From: Fragilaria radians
Taxonomy: Eukaryota; Bacillariophyta; Fragilariophyceae; Fragilariales; Fragilariaceae
DNA: 64,000 nucleotides
Reading direction: 5' to 3'
Assembly: GCA_900642245.1 (NCBI GenBank)
Contig: CAAAJI010000007.1
Location: 572,235-636,234 of the forward strand
Below, piece after piece: positions 40,474 through 50,475 of the stretch. A program made the position numbers and the translations under genes. The notes beneath the pieces are model-generated. The model ran no database searches and was not told the origin of the DNA. It was given only the letters and a program-made list of their open reading frames with translations. The number at the start of each line of letters is the position of its first letter. Position 1 is the first letter of the stretch.

Positions 40474-41547
40474 ATGGCGATGAAGTGGATTGACTTGTTT
40501 TGGATTCTATTATTCAAATTGTCCATTCCAAATGTGACTTCGGCTTACGTTTCATCCATATCTGGACTCAAAAACGCTGAATATACTCAACTTCAGTCAG
40601 CTAGAACGAATCAACATGCTTTTTTGTTGCATCAGCGAAGTGATGAGGACGATCAAGACGACGACGACGACGACGACGAAATAAAAACTCAACGAAAACT
40701 TCGTTTTGCCGGGGTTGGTCAACTTTACTCTCAAGATGCTAAATCTCTACCATCCGATGGAGTAGCAGAATCTCAGAATGTGATAATTGAGCGATTGAAT
40801 AATTCAACTGTATGCGTGATTGGTCTCGGTGGAGTTGGGTCCTGGGCTGCGGAGGCATTGTGCCGGAGTGGGGTTGGTAATCTCATATTGATAGACTTGG
40901 ATGACATTTGTATATCAAATACCAACAGACAACTCCATACAACAATTAATTCTATTGGACGAATGAAAATTGATGAAATGCAGAATCGTTTAAGACAAAT
41001 CAATCCTCAGTGTACGGTAATTAACATTCATGATTTCATTACGGAAACCAACGTACAACAAATTTTGGACAGCATCCTTCCAGACGTCGATGTTGTGTTG
41101 GATGCGATTGATAGTCGTCAGGCCAAGACGGCCCTTATAGCTGCTTGTGTCGATCGTCATATATCCATTGTTACATGTGGTGGTGCTGCCGGGAAACGAG
41201 ATCCGACACGTATTGTGTCGGATGACTTGGCACGAGTCAATGGGGATGACTTATTAAGTGCTGTCCGAAGGAATCTTCGAAAGACCTATGGATTTTCAGA
41301 AGGGAAAAAGTTTCGAGAACTCAAGGGAAAATTGCCCAAGAAATGGAAAATCCCCGCCGTATATTCCACTGAAGACACGTCGCTCTCCCGGGCGACAGCA
41401 ACAACAGCAGCAACCGAACGTCGACGATGTGACAGTGGAGGATTAGGATCAGCTTGCTTTGTTACGGGTACTTTTGGATTCGTCGCAGCTGGGAGAGTTG
41501 TCGATATGATTGCTCGAAATGAATATGTTAGACCACGAAAACAATAG
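40474..41547 (+). CDS. TcdA-type tRNA threonylcarbamoyladenosine dehydratase
   Basis: A 357-aa single-exon member of the ThiF/MoeB/E1-like family. The core starts at about aa 76 with RFAGVGQLY. The nucleotide-binding loop is CVIGLGGVGSWAAEALCRSG (114-133), followed by IDLDDICISNTNRQLH, DAIDSRQAK and TCGGAAGKRDPT. The C-terminal GTFGFVAA motif matches E. coli TcdA (CsdL). TcdA uses ATP to cyclise t6A at tRNA position 37 into ct6A, which improves decoding of ANN codons. The first 25 residues form a hydrophobic signal-like segment (IDLFWILLFKLSI...TSAY), so import into an organelle is likely. Yeast Tcd1/2 are mitochondrial; the TSAY context could also serve a plastid. Seven GAC codons at 40657-40677 encode an Asp run. 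Confidence 0.9.
   Translation: MAMKWIDLFWILLFKLSIPNVTSAYVSSISGLKNAEYTQLQSARTNQHAFLLHQRSDEDDQDDDDDDDEIKTQRKLRFAGVGQLYSQDAKSLPSDGVAESQNVIIERLNNSTVCVIGLGGVGSWAAEALCRSGVGNLILIDLDDICISNTNRQLHTTINSIGRMKIDEMQNRLRQINPQCTVINIHDFITETNVQQILDSILPDVDVVLDAIDSRQAKTALIAACVDRHISIVTCGGAAGKRDPTRIVSDDLARVNGDDLLSAVRRNLRKTYGFSEGKKFRELKGKLPKKWKIPAVYSTEDTSLSRATATTAATERRRCDSGGLGSACFVTGTFGFVAAGRVVDMIARNEYVRPRKQ
40657..40677 (+). repeat. (GAC)7 coding microsatellite
   Basis: Seven perfect GAC units encode seven Asp residues between the targeting segment and the catalytic core of the TcdA-like protein. The tract may vary in length between alleles. Confidence 0.9.
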
Positions 41548-41903
41548 GGAGTAGTAATGCGAGCTACTTTATACTATCTTTCTAATGCGACTCATCCAGA
41601 TCATTCATGATGCTCTTTCAAGTTCAATGTCCTATGTTGGATGCCTAGATTCTATATCAAATGCAAGACATCATTTTGTACACTTAATTAAACTAATTCA
41701 ATTTTTATTTTGAGACTCAAATCTAAGATACAAATTAAATGAATATCTCAAGCTTTGTCTGGAGTTCAATTTGGAAATGCAATTACACTTTGGTCCGAAT
41801 CATAAAGTTTTCAATGCACCCTCTTGAAGCCATTTTTATAGCTGCATGTATCACTATAGCAATTACACTTAGGAGGAGAACCTTTCTCGGTTACCTATTT
41901 CTA
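41548..41903. other. Convergent 3' spacer
   Basis: Between the stop codons of the TcdA-like gene and the next minus-strand gene. Nothing was recognised. Confidence 0.4.
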
Positions 41904-42896
41904 TTATTTTGGTACTGCACTATATCGCTTGAGAAGACGGCGATTCACTGCATCCATGACTGTAGCATTCAATGAAAGAGGTGGATCTTCTGAATTTGGC
42001 TGGATTGTATGAATAGATGCACCATTCGTATTTTGTATCACAGCATCAGTTAAGATTGATAGTACATTATGCCAATTGAGCTTTTCCTTGGGTCTTTTGA
42101 TGCCCTCTTGGAATGTAGCCGTAGCTAGAATTTTACAAACTTGTCGAATGGTTGCCTTGACTTCCGCCTCGAGTGCCTCATCCAATAATTCGAGGTTCCT
42201 TTTCTCGACTAGATTCCAACAGCACCCTCGAACATTCGAAGTCCCGTAATAATGGCGACATGCTTGTTCGTTGGTATCGAAAGAAATATTGCATGATCTA
42301 CACACATGCTCATTTCGAAGCATGGATATGTCCAAAGCTTCGCACTGTAAATGTGCGTTCTTATGGGATTCAACATTCTTCACATCACTCAAATCAGTCT
42401 CCTCCATTTCCTGTTCCTCAACGTCATCATGAATATCTACATTGTTGGATGATAAGTGGAGCGCTCGTTGCCAGCAGTGATTCAAAAGCACTTTGGGACC
42501 TTCCTCTAGAGAGAAACCGGTATTTAGTGTTGTATCGATGGAGAGGTTCGGTCCGTCGGTGTCTACCATTCGGAACATCTTCGTCGATAATCTGGCATTT
42601 TTGAAAGCGATTGGATGAATAGGATCTCCATACTCTAAATTCCAATACGTATCATCGACAAGTTTCCGCTTCGATCCTTTCACGTACATACGATTGTGCC
42701 GTCCTGGGTAAATCCTCTCATCTTCTCGATGGACGCAATTTTGAGGATTGTCTTCTATCTTGAAATTTTGGATACGTTCGCTCTCGTGAGCTAGATGAGC
42801 TCCAGAGGCCGCTACATGATCCAAGACGTCTACAATTTCTTGACGTGTTACAGGGTTTAAGAGTGTATCGCTAACATCTTCGCTGGGATTGCTCAT
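41904..42896 (-). CDS. Unrecognised protein with a Cys/His zinc-finger-like motif
   Basis: 330 aa from ATG 42896; the frame is open a little further upstream, but only from a TTG. The upstream sequence ends in TTTACAG, so an extra 5' exon with an acceptor just before 42918 is possible. The visible motif is CRSCNISF...ACRHYYGTS...GCCW at about aa 190-220, with spaced Cys and His residues that could bind one zinc. The middle is acidic (DDVEEQEMEETDLSD) and the C-terminus helical and basic. No signal peptide or membrane segment was seen. I do not recognise the family, and a nucleic-acid or protein-binding role is a guess. Confidence 0.65.
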   Translation of the reverse strand: MSNPSEDVSDTLLNPVTRQEIVDVLDHVAASGAHLAHESERIQNFKIEDNPQNCVHREDERIYPGRHNRMYVKGSKRKLVDDTYWNLEYGDPIHPIAFKNARLSTKMFRMVDTDGPNLSIDTTLNTGFSLEEGPKVLLNHCWQRALHLSSNNVDIHDDVEEQEMEETDLSDVKNVESHKNAHLQCEALDISMLRNEHVCRSCNISFDTNEQACRHYYGTSNVRGCCWNLVEKRNLELLDEALEAEVKATIRQVCKILATATFQEGIKRPKEKLNWHNVLSILTDAVIQNTNGASIHTIQPNSEDPPLSLNATVMDAVNRRLLKRYSAVPK

Positions 42897-44683
42897 TTCA
42901 GCCTCACTTTGGGATTCTGTAAATCTCAAGGGAGAAATAATTGGAACGAGGGAAATCTATGTCACCTGTGTTACCAGTATCTGTGTAAAACAATGCAACA
43001 CGTACTTTACAGTAAATATTTCCTGACTATCATTAAAAATTATTTCCCCTGCATTCCCTTAACTCATCACTACTATATTTCCATATTTCCCACCCTCCAA
43101 GTTCTTTTGCTTGCTACTGGGTAGCCCACATCACCGTCCCGTCCTTGCCTTGCCAATGAAGCAAATAGTAAAGCTAACTTCATTGTCACAAAAATGAGCA
43201 TCAGATATAATTCTCGTTATGCAACCAAAAACTTTGCTCATCGCCGGTCCCAAAGCTTTATGAAAATAAGACAGACACGTGATGAAGAAAAAGAAATAAA
43301 ACATGTCTGACATGATGGTTGGAGAAATATAGGCATATAAATAGCGATAGTGCAAAAGTCATGAATTCTTTCAGAGGTAATGAAATATTAAACTATGGAG
43401 ACAATTGAAAAAAACAAGTAGTTGTGAAACGCATGCTAATAGATTAACATAAAACATGAATGATGTTGTTTTTTAATCAAGAGGACAGTTTCACCTAACA
43501 CCTATTACTCAACTAGAAAATATGCATATCTACTTCCTAAAATTCTATAAGACCTGGTGCATAAAGCTATACACCTAAACATTTAGAAACTTGGCGCCAA
43601 AACCATTGAATAGATTTCATGATTTGGGACGAGTCCTTATGGTGAAGACGATCTTTTGATATAAAGTCAGTGCATCAAAGCTTGACTTATATTCTATGTA
43701 CACTGAATCTCAGTTTCCTTTAATTCTGTGTCTATCTGTTGTTACCCTTTAAGGTGGGTGTCCAAACGTTCTTGCTATTTTTGCAGACAAACCAGATTAG
43801 TTGCATCACATTGTGGAGCAAACTCTTGATAAATTTACTGTAAGGATCGAACGTAGAATTGGAAGAAACAATGATAATTTTGTTTTTTATTTGAACTACT
43901 GAATAATTAATGTTCCGGTAGGAAAGTGTCGAAAAAAGGTTACAACGTAAGTCACGTACAGCAACAAAAAATAAATGTCTAATTTGGTAACTACACAAGA
44001 AAGTAGGAGTAAAATAAGACATTCAATTGTTTACTTAATTTAAGAGTAGGGGCAGTCTTATATAAAAATTCAAATCAAATTAGATAACTAAAAAGGTGCT
44101 ATCGAAATGAAATAGTAGCTTTCCTATTCACTCTTTCAAGGTGATCCTTAGCATCTCAGTAACTCGGGCTAGACTTGCTGCATCGATTCGTTTTCCTCAT
44201 ACGACATATATAATGAGGAATTCAATGACATTTGTTAGCTCATGCGATCCTGTTAAAGAGTTTTTGTGAAAATTAAAGTCTTACATCTCTTTTGAAACAT
44301 GAAGCAATGTATAAACATAATTGGAATGATTCTTCATTCTACTAAAATCTAGCAATTTGTCAATAGTCTTTTCAATTCCTTGAATATCAATTCATGAATG
44401 TTTGCGCACAGGTTACGTATGAGGCATCAGTGAATCACGACTTCTCCTGATATTTAATGATGTTTGAATTGATGGATTCAGAAAATGAGAAAGATTCTGG
44501 TAAGTTAATAATAATGGATCCTGCATCTTGAACTGAATAACGAACAAAACAATATTAGTTAAGCATTTCCTTGTTTCTAGAGTTTGAATCAAATTCTGGA
44601 AAGTCTATTTTACTTTGGAGAAAATGAAGTGGGAGTGAATTTCTCTATGATTAAATTGTAAGAGAACTCAATTTCAACTTCCT
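42897..44683. other. Gene-free block of 1.8 kb
   Basis: AT-rich. The longest frames are about 95 codons (for example 43732-44022, minus) and lack recognisable features. No repeats or RNA genes were seen. The left end may hold an upstream exon or promoter of the zinc-finger-like gene. Confidence 0.4.
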
Positions 44684-45319
44684 TTACTTTGATTCTCCAA
44701 ACAACTTATCAAGTTGCGCTCGTTGGATGTTTAATGCATCCAAAGCATTTCTTGCATCGGCTTGATCGATGGCATAATCGAGTAAGATTTCTAGGGGAGT
44801 ATACGTTAGAGTTTTTTCATGTGTGGATTGGAGGTAGACTTTGGGAGCCATCCCCGCCTCGTAGGCTTGTACCCATCGCTGTGCACAAAGACACCATCGA
44901 TCTCCCTCACGTAAGCCAGGAAATAAGTAGGCAGGGATTGGTGTACTCAAATCGTTCCCCACAGATCGAGAGAAGGAAAGAAATTCGTCTGTTACCTGAA
45001 CGCATACCGTATGCCTACCAAGATCTTGAGATCCTGTCGAGCAGAATCCATTTCGATAAAATCCGGTTCCTATTCCAGTCCCTCGAACATCAGTACAGCA
45101 TGGTTGAAGGGGTGTTCCCAAAACGTTAACGGAGGATACATCTTGACTTTCGTTTTCGTCATCCTCGTTATCTGGTTGTTGTTTACTACCGTGCGTCGTC
45201 CTCGACATAAAATTTCGGATACTTGCCGAACGGGGACTAATTAATGCATGACATTGCTGTACTAGGTATAATGAACCCCAAAGGATGAAAATAGAAAACG
45301 GCAATGATCTCCGAATCAT
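44684..45319 (-). CDS. DUF2237 family protein
   Basis: 211 aa from ATG 45319; the open frame upstream begins at a GTG. An N-terminal hydrophobic segment (LPFSIFILWGSLYLVQQCHA) is followed by LISPRSAS and a basic stretch, so the protein is probably secreted or carried to an organelle. The rest is a nearly textbook DUF2237 domain: NVLGTPLQPCC, TGFYRNGFCSTG, DLGRHTVCVQVTDEFLSFS, GNDLSTPIPAYLFPGL and GDRWCLCAQRW. The conserved Cys residues could be metal ligands or redox-active. DUF2237 proteins are common in bacteria and in algae and have no established function. It is divergent from the enoyl-CoA isomerase gene. Confidence 0.9.
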   Translation of the reverse strand: MIRRSLPFSIFILWGSLYLVQQCHALISPRSASIRNFMSRTTHGSKQQPDNEDDENESQDVSSVNVLGTPLQPCCTDVRGTGIGTGFYRNGFCSTGSQDLGRHTVCVQVTDEFLSFSRSVGNDLSTPIPAYLFPGLREGDRWCLCAQRWVQAYEAGMAPKVYLQSTHEKTLTYTPLEILLDYAIDQADARNALDALNIQRAQLDKLFGESK

Positions 45320-45477
45320 TTTGTGTAAAACTATAGTCGTATGGGATGTTTTCACTAGAATTCCCCTCCGGTTCTGTCATGATGTCAACAAGTCCGTACG
45401 ATGCCAGACCAAACAAGACATTCCATCACCCAATGAGAACACCATTTTCCACTCTGGATTTTCAACCTCACTCTACG
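45320..45477. promoter_or_regulatory. Compact divergent promoter region
   Basis: 158 bp separate the start codon of the DUF2237 gene from the preferred start of the isomerase gene. If the isomerase starts at its earlier in-frame ATG (45346), the gap shrinks to 26 bp. The two genes therefore probably share a bidirectional promoter, with 5' leaders overlapping. Confidence 0.5.
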
Positions 45478-46565
45478 ATGATCCGAATCCATAACTACGC
45501 ATGTCGTAATCCAATTATCAATACAGCGTCAAAATTGATGCTAAGGAAACGATTATCTACAGCCTCATCATCACGACCTTTGGTTACTACGACATGGAAT
45601 GAGGAAACCAAAATTGCTACTTTGTCTATGAATCGTCCTCCGGTTAACTCATTATCGTTAGAATTGTAAGTGTATTTTATTATCTCCTTGTTTGCCTAGT
45701 GACCACTTGTACATTTTCCCCAATGCCATGAAAGTAGACCATATTATTCAGGTTTCAATTGAAATCTTCATACTCTTTATTGGGGAGCATGGACTAATCG
45801 TATACAATCTTTGGAAATTCCAAAACACACACCTGCAGATGCCAAGCCATCTCTAATGGTATTCGGGATATCGAAGCACATGGGGATGGTGCAAAGGTTA
45901 TGATTCTACAGTCCTCCACACCTGTCTTTTGTGCTGGACTAGATTTGAACGAACTTTATCAGCCCCGAAGGCTAGAGGAGTTCTGGACCTCTTTTCAACA
46001 ACTCTACTTGGATCTATTTGGAACTCGGTTGGCCACTATCGCGGCCATCTCTGGCCAAGCTCCCGCTGCCGGATGTATGTTAGCCATGGCCACTGACTAT
46101 CGCATTATTCAGCGACCGTCGTCTGCCTCGTCTCGAAGCAATAGCGTTACTATAGGTCTCAACGAAGCCAAATTTGGGATTGTTGCCCCTCCATGGATGG
46201 CTGACCTTATGGTTCACACACTTGGACAGCGACAAGCAGAATTGTCTTTGATGCTTGGAACTCTTTATTCTCCGAAAGAGGCGTTGGCTATCGGTCTAGT
46301 GGATGCTGTTCTTGATGACGATGATGACATGGCTGAAGCCTGTCAAAAAAATGCTATGCAATGGGCTCAGATTCCATCACATTCTCGTATTGCGAGCAAG
46401 CAATTAATGCGTAAGCCATTGCTGGAAAAATTAATTTCCTCTCGTCAACAAGACCTAGATTTGTTTTGTCAATTTTGTTTGTCAGAACAAGTTCAAGCCA
46501 ACTTAGGAATGTACCTGCAATCATTGAAGAAGAAACAAGGTAAAAAAGAAGAAGAAAATAAGTGA
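45478..46565 (+). CDS. Mitochondrial enoyl-CoA delta-isomerase (ECI1-like)
   Basis: Two exons, 45478-45665 and 45839-46565, with a 173-nt intron (gtaagt...ctgcag) in phase 2, give 304 aa. The family's usual length is about 300. The join reads PPVNSLSLEL-CQAISNGIRDIE, which matches the crotonase fold across the splice. The N-terminus from ATG 45478 is basic with Arg, Ser and Asn and no acidic residues, as in a mitochondrial presequence. Earlier in-frame ATGs at 45346, 45379 and 45433 are possible. The crotonase features are CAGLDLNEL and PAAGC, which form the oxyanion hole, and IGLNEAKFGIVAPPW, which contains the catalytic Glu. The enzyme shifts cis-3 or trans-3 double bonds to trans-2 during beta-oxidation of unsaturated fatty acids. 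The C-terminus is Lys/Glu-rich and has no peroxisomal signal. Confidence 0.9.
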
Positions 46566-47898
46566 CTTGCAAGTAACTCAACATCATTAGGTAGGCTATG
46601 GAAGCAATGACGTCATAAAGTCTAAGTTCCCTGTGTTAGACATTACAAAACATTCTCTCAAAGTTTACACATTTTTCCAGCAAATAGATTATTTCTTTAC
46701 TTATGGAAAATGCACATTATCCTGTTAATAAGCTAGGTTAGAAATTGTTCTTTTCTTGTTTCGCTTCGTCAAAATCAACGTCAAGCGATTTCGCTTACAG
46801 GGCAATTATCAACATCTACCTTGACATCCACATCAGTGGAAAGCAAGTCACAATGTTTGGATGCATGAAATGAGTGGAGTAGGTTTCCTACTCCACTTTT
46901 TTGACATATATTTTAGTTTCTAATAATCGTGTTTTAGGTTAAACCGTTTATAATTATTTCTAAATACGATTCTGACTTTGTCGCACCTTGGATCCAAATC
47001 AATTTTACGTTGTTGGCAGCCAAGGAAAAGAAATTATATTGATATAGGGATCCTAAATTATGTGATAATAAAGGTAAGCCAAATCACATTTTTGAGTACG
47101 GTGAGTTGATTTCCCAACCCATTTAACTGATGTTAGGTTTTTGAATACTATTTATCGCACCTCCTAAAAAATCTAATTTCAGTGGTTAGAAAAGGTATCT
47201 CAAGATGGAGCCTTGTAAGATGATGCTCAATATGCTATTCTTTTTAACGTGGAAATGTCTCTCCATAGTTCTAGACTACAGATTTTCAGGATAGTTCTTT
47301 TCACGTTGAAATTGTTTGCAAATCACATTAGGTTGTAATTAGAATTTAAATAAAATCCTTATCTAGAAGTCAAAGGAATTTGGGTCTTATCTTGTTCTTG
47401 AATACAATTCTCAATATAAACGCATAATAGCTTTGCCCACAGAAAATGTGTCTTAGTGCCAGCATGCCATTGCATGCTCGGAAAGTATTTTTCAATAAAC
47501 ATGGTCTATTGAATTAATTCTGTGGGGACAATGCCACAATTTTCGAAAATCGTTTGTGAGATGAGAGTTGATTCCGCTATTCCCTAATAGATTTAAAAAA
47601 TCCAAAAAGCAATTTAAAACTTTGAAGTGAATTGGTATGGTGTAAGTGAAGGGATGTTGCGTAGTCATTGCTCTCAATCTTAACTTTATAATTGACTGGA
47701 TTTCAAAGATCGTTTGGTTTCAAAATCGATTCAAAGAATACAAAATAATTGATTGGATCATTTTTTCTAAGTAAGTTTAAGATGAATCATTGGTGAACCT
47801 ACTCAAACGAGACTGAATGATAACAATAAATACTTAATTTGATCCAATAGAGAGAGAGAGCGCGATAGAGGATCGCGTCCCAATCAGTCATTTAAATT
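46566..47898. other. Convergent 3' spacer, 1.3 kb
   Basis: Between the isomerase stop and the stop of the minus-strand glycoside hydrolase. A short perfect hairpin, CGCGAT-AGAGG-ATCGCG, lies at 47861-47877, next to an AG-repeat tract and just past the hydrolase stop codon. No gene was seen. Confidence 0.4.
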
Positions 47899-50475
47899 TT
47901 AGACACGACTTGTAACTCCGCAACATTTGAATATAAGCCAAGAGAGCAAAACACCAGGAAGCATACAAAATGCTTTCGCGTAAGCATACTCACCATTCAT
48001 GACACTCAGTAGTAAATCTAGAATCTCGAAGGTAAGCAAGCCACGACTGTACATAACAAGACAACGAAGAGGCATTGATTGAAGTACAGTGCGTTGTATG
48101 TACAGCTGGAGCGAATCAGTCTTATTTCCCATTTCTCGGATCATTCTTCTCTCTACAAAGTTAAACAACGTTGAACCTAGGCTGGATGTTTTAATCTCTT
48201 GAAGCGGGGTATTATAATGATAAAAGCCGGTCGAAGCTGGAGGGATTGGGATTTCATACCCGAGCATAGCAACAAATGCCGGATCTGAGTCTTGCACTTT
48301 GTCGATTGGAAACGCTTTGTTTGGGTGTGCAAGTTTGGCAGGGCCACTCGCAAATGTACCTGATGCCAAACGGATGGCTTGCTTTAGTCTTATGTCTCGA
48401 CTGGAAGCTCCGATTTGTATTTCGAAATTGCCAGGTTCCAAAATCCAAGTTCTCGTCCCAACATCGAATACACGAAAGGCAGTTTGATCAAGTGACATTG
48501 CCACAACTTTGCTTTCGTTCGGTAACAAATTGACTTTTTCAAAGGCTTGAAGTTCATGATAAGGACGATAAAGGGAACGTTCACAGTCATAAACATAACA
48601 TTGAATAATTTCTGAACCAGGGCGACTTCCACTGTTGCGAATGCTCACGGATACTTCTACAGCTATCTCTTCACTTGAATCCTTGACAACCGATACTTTT
48701 AAAGATGAATACTCAAAAGTAGTGTATGTCAAGCCATGCCCAAACGGGAATAACACCTCCGTGTCAGCGCTATTGTAGTATCTGTATCCCACGTTGATAT
48801 TCTCCCGGTATTCAACTTGGTGATTGGAACCAGGAACCCATTTGCACGAGGGTACATCCTCAATATCAACAGGGAATGTTTGCGCTAATTTTCCGCTTGG
48901 TTCGGCCTCACCAAAGATAATGTCAGCTATAGCACTCCCTCCACCTTGGCCGCTTAGCCATCCCTCTAAAATACATGGAATATCGCTCGCCCATGGCATT
49001 GTTACTGGTGATCCATTCGTCAAGACAACGATAGTTTTTGGATTTGCTTCGAAGACCTTTTCCAGAAGTGTTTCTTGGCATTCAGGTAGATCCATATGCT
49101 TACGATCGACACCCTCCGTTTCGTCCCAGTCTGTTAAACCGAGGAAAACGATGGCTACTTCACTGCTTCTTGCGACATCAACTGCCTCTCCCACCAAAGC
49201 ACGCTCCAATGCTTCATTTTCGGAGTTTGAATATCCCTGAACACCTTGAATATTCAATGTGTGATCCTGAAAACGATCAAATGCGCAGTCGACTTGAGTA
49301 GGGATTACGTGACTTGTGCCAACAGGTTGAATCCTTGGAAACGCTGCAAAGTTTCCTATTACTGCAACTGAAGTACCAGGTTTGAGAGGGAGCAATTTAT
49401 TTTCGTTCTTCAACAAGACGCAGGAGTTTACAGCCGCTCGATATGCCAGTTGATGATGAGCCTGAGCATCAACAGTAGCACGCACGGACTCGCTGGCTAC
49501 CGTGGCGCCCATTATCATAAGGCTCAAAACTCGAGAGCATAATTCGTTAAGATGCTCATCTGTCACTCTTCCATCATAGTAAGCTTCAAGTATACTAAAA
49601 TCATGAGCGCCACGAGACCCGGGCATTTCGAGATCGATACCAGCAACAATGCCTTTCCACCGTTCGTTGGTTGCGGCCCAATCAGTCATAACCAAGCCCT
49701 GAAATCCCCATTCTCCTCTTAGAATACGCTTGATAAGAATTCTATTTTCACTACAATAAAGACCATTGACTTTGTTATTTGCACACATGATAGCCCATGG
49801 TTGAGCTAGCTTGACAACTAGCTCCCATGACTTCCAATATATCTCACGTAGAGTGCGCTCATCAACAATGGTGTCCAAAATCCAGGGGACAGAATCTTGG
49901 TTATAGACACAGAGTCTCTTGGCACAAGCCGATACGCCTTGTGACTGAATTCCTGAAATCATGGCAGCTGCCAAATGTCCAACAAGTAGTGGATCTTCAG
50001 AAAAGTTGTCAAAATTGCGTCCTCCTAGGGGCGTACGTATGACATTGACACTGGGTCCCAACAGAACTGCAACATTCTCTGCGACGCATTCTCGACCCAT
50101 AGCCACGCCAATGTCGTGAAGGAGCTCACGATCCCATGAACATGCCAAGGCACTAGCGGTAGGGAAGCAAGTTGCTGGAACTCGACCCCGAACAAGATCC
50201 CAAGCGCGACCGACTTGCTTTGAAAGACCATGCGATCCTTCACAAAGCCACAAGGCTGGAATTCGGAGTGCTGGTACTGGCTTTAGACGCCACATGTCCA
50301 ATCCCGATAGCATCCGCACCTTCTGGCGTTCATCGCAAGATAGTACAAGTCGTTTTGCTACTTCAAGATGCTCTGGGATGCCTCCAAATACTCTTGGCTC
50401 CTCTTCGTCGTTCAAATCTGATAGCTCGACTTGTTTGTAGCGTTTGTGAGGAATTCGATTCGGAAGTTTATTCAT
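47899..50475 (-). CDS. Glycoside hydrolase family 3 protein (beta-glucosidase-like)
   Basis: 858 aa in a single exon. The GH3 barrel domain (about aa 60-310) carries LCEGSHGL, GRNFDNFSEDPLLVG and NKVNGLYCSEN; Asp265 in VMTDWA is at the nucleophile position. The second domain has GVDRKHMDLPECQ and GWLSGQGGGSAIADIIFGE. A fibronectin-III-like domain follows (about 640-710). The usual substrate-binding KHF...N reads K186-R187-L, so the conserved His is replaced by Arg. There is no signal peptide, but the last 25 residues include a hydrophobic stretch (FCMLPGVLLSWLIFKCC) that could anchor the tail in a membrane. GH3 enzymes remove terminal beta-glucose or related sugars from glucans and glycosides. 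The altered motif makes activity or specificity uncertain. Confidence 0.9.
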   Translation of the reverse strand: MNKLPNRIPHKRYKQVELSDLNDEEEPRVFGGIPEHLEVAKRLVLSCDERQKVRMLSGLDMWRLKPVPALRIPALWLCEGSHGLSKQVGRAWDLVRGRVPATCFPTASALACSWDRELLHDIGVAMGRECVAENVAVLLGPSVNVIRTPLGGRNFDNFSEDPLLVGHLAAAMISGIQSQGVSACAKRLCVYNQDSVPWILDTIVDERTLREIYWKSWELVVKLAQPWAIMCANNKVNGLYCSENRILIKRILRGEWGFQGLVMTDWAATNERWKGIVAGIDLEMPGSRGAHDFSILEAYYDGRVTDEHLNELCSRVLSLMIMGATVASESVRATVDAQAHHQLAYRAAVNSCVLLKNENKLLPLKPGTSVAVIGNFAAFPRIQPVGTSHVIPTQVDCAFDRFQDHTLNIQGVQGYSNSENEALERALVGEAVDVARSSEVAIVFLGLTDWDETEGVDRKHMDLPECQETLLEKVFEANPKTIVVLTNGSPVTMPWASDIPCILEGWLSGQGGGSAIADIIFGEAEPSGKLAQTFPVDIEDVPSCKWVPGSNHQVEYRENINVGYRYYNSADTEVLFPFGHGLTYTTFEYSSLKVSVVKDSSEEIAVEVSVSIRNSGSRPGSEIIQCYVYDCERSLYRPYHELQAFEKVNLLPNESKVVAMSLDQTAFRVFDVGTRTWILEPGNFEIQIGASSRDIRLKQAIRLASGTFASGPAKLAHPNKAFPIDKVQDSDPAFVAMLGYEIPIPPASTGFYHYNTPLQEIKTSSLGSTLFNFVERRMIREMGNKTDSLQLYIQRTVLQSMPLRCLVMYSRGLLTFEILDLLLSVMNGEYAYAKAFCMLPGVLLSWLIFKCCGVTSRV

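Noticed and set aside
43732..44022. 96-codon minus-strand frame
   Set aside because: No recognisable feature, and it lies in AT-rich intergenic DNA.
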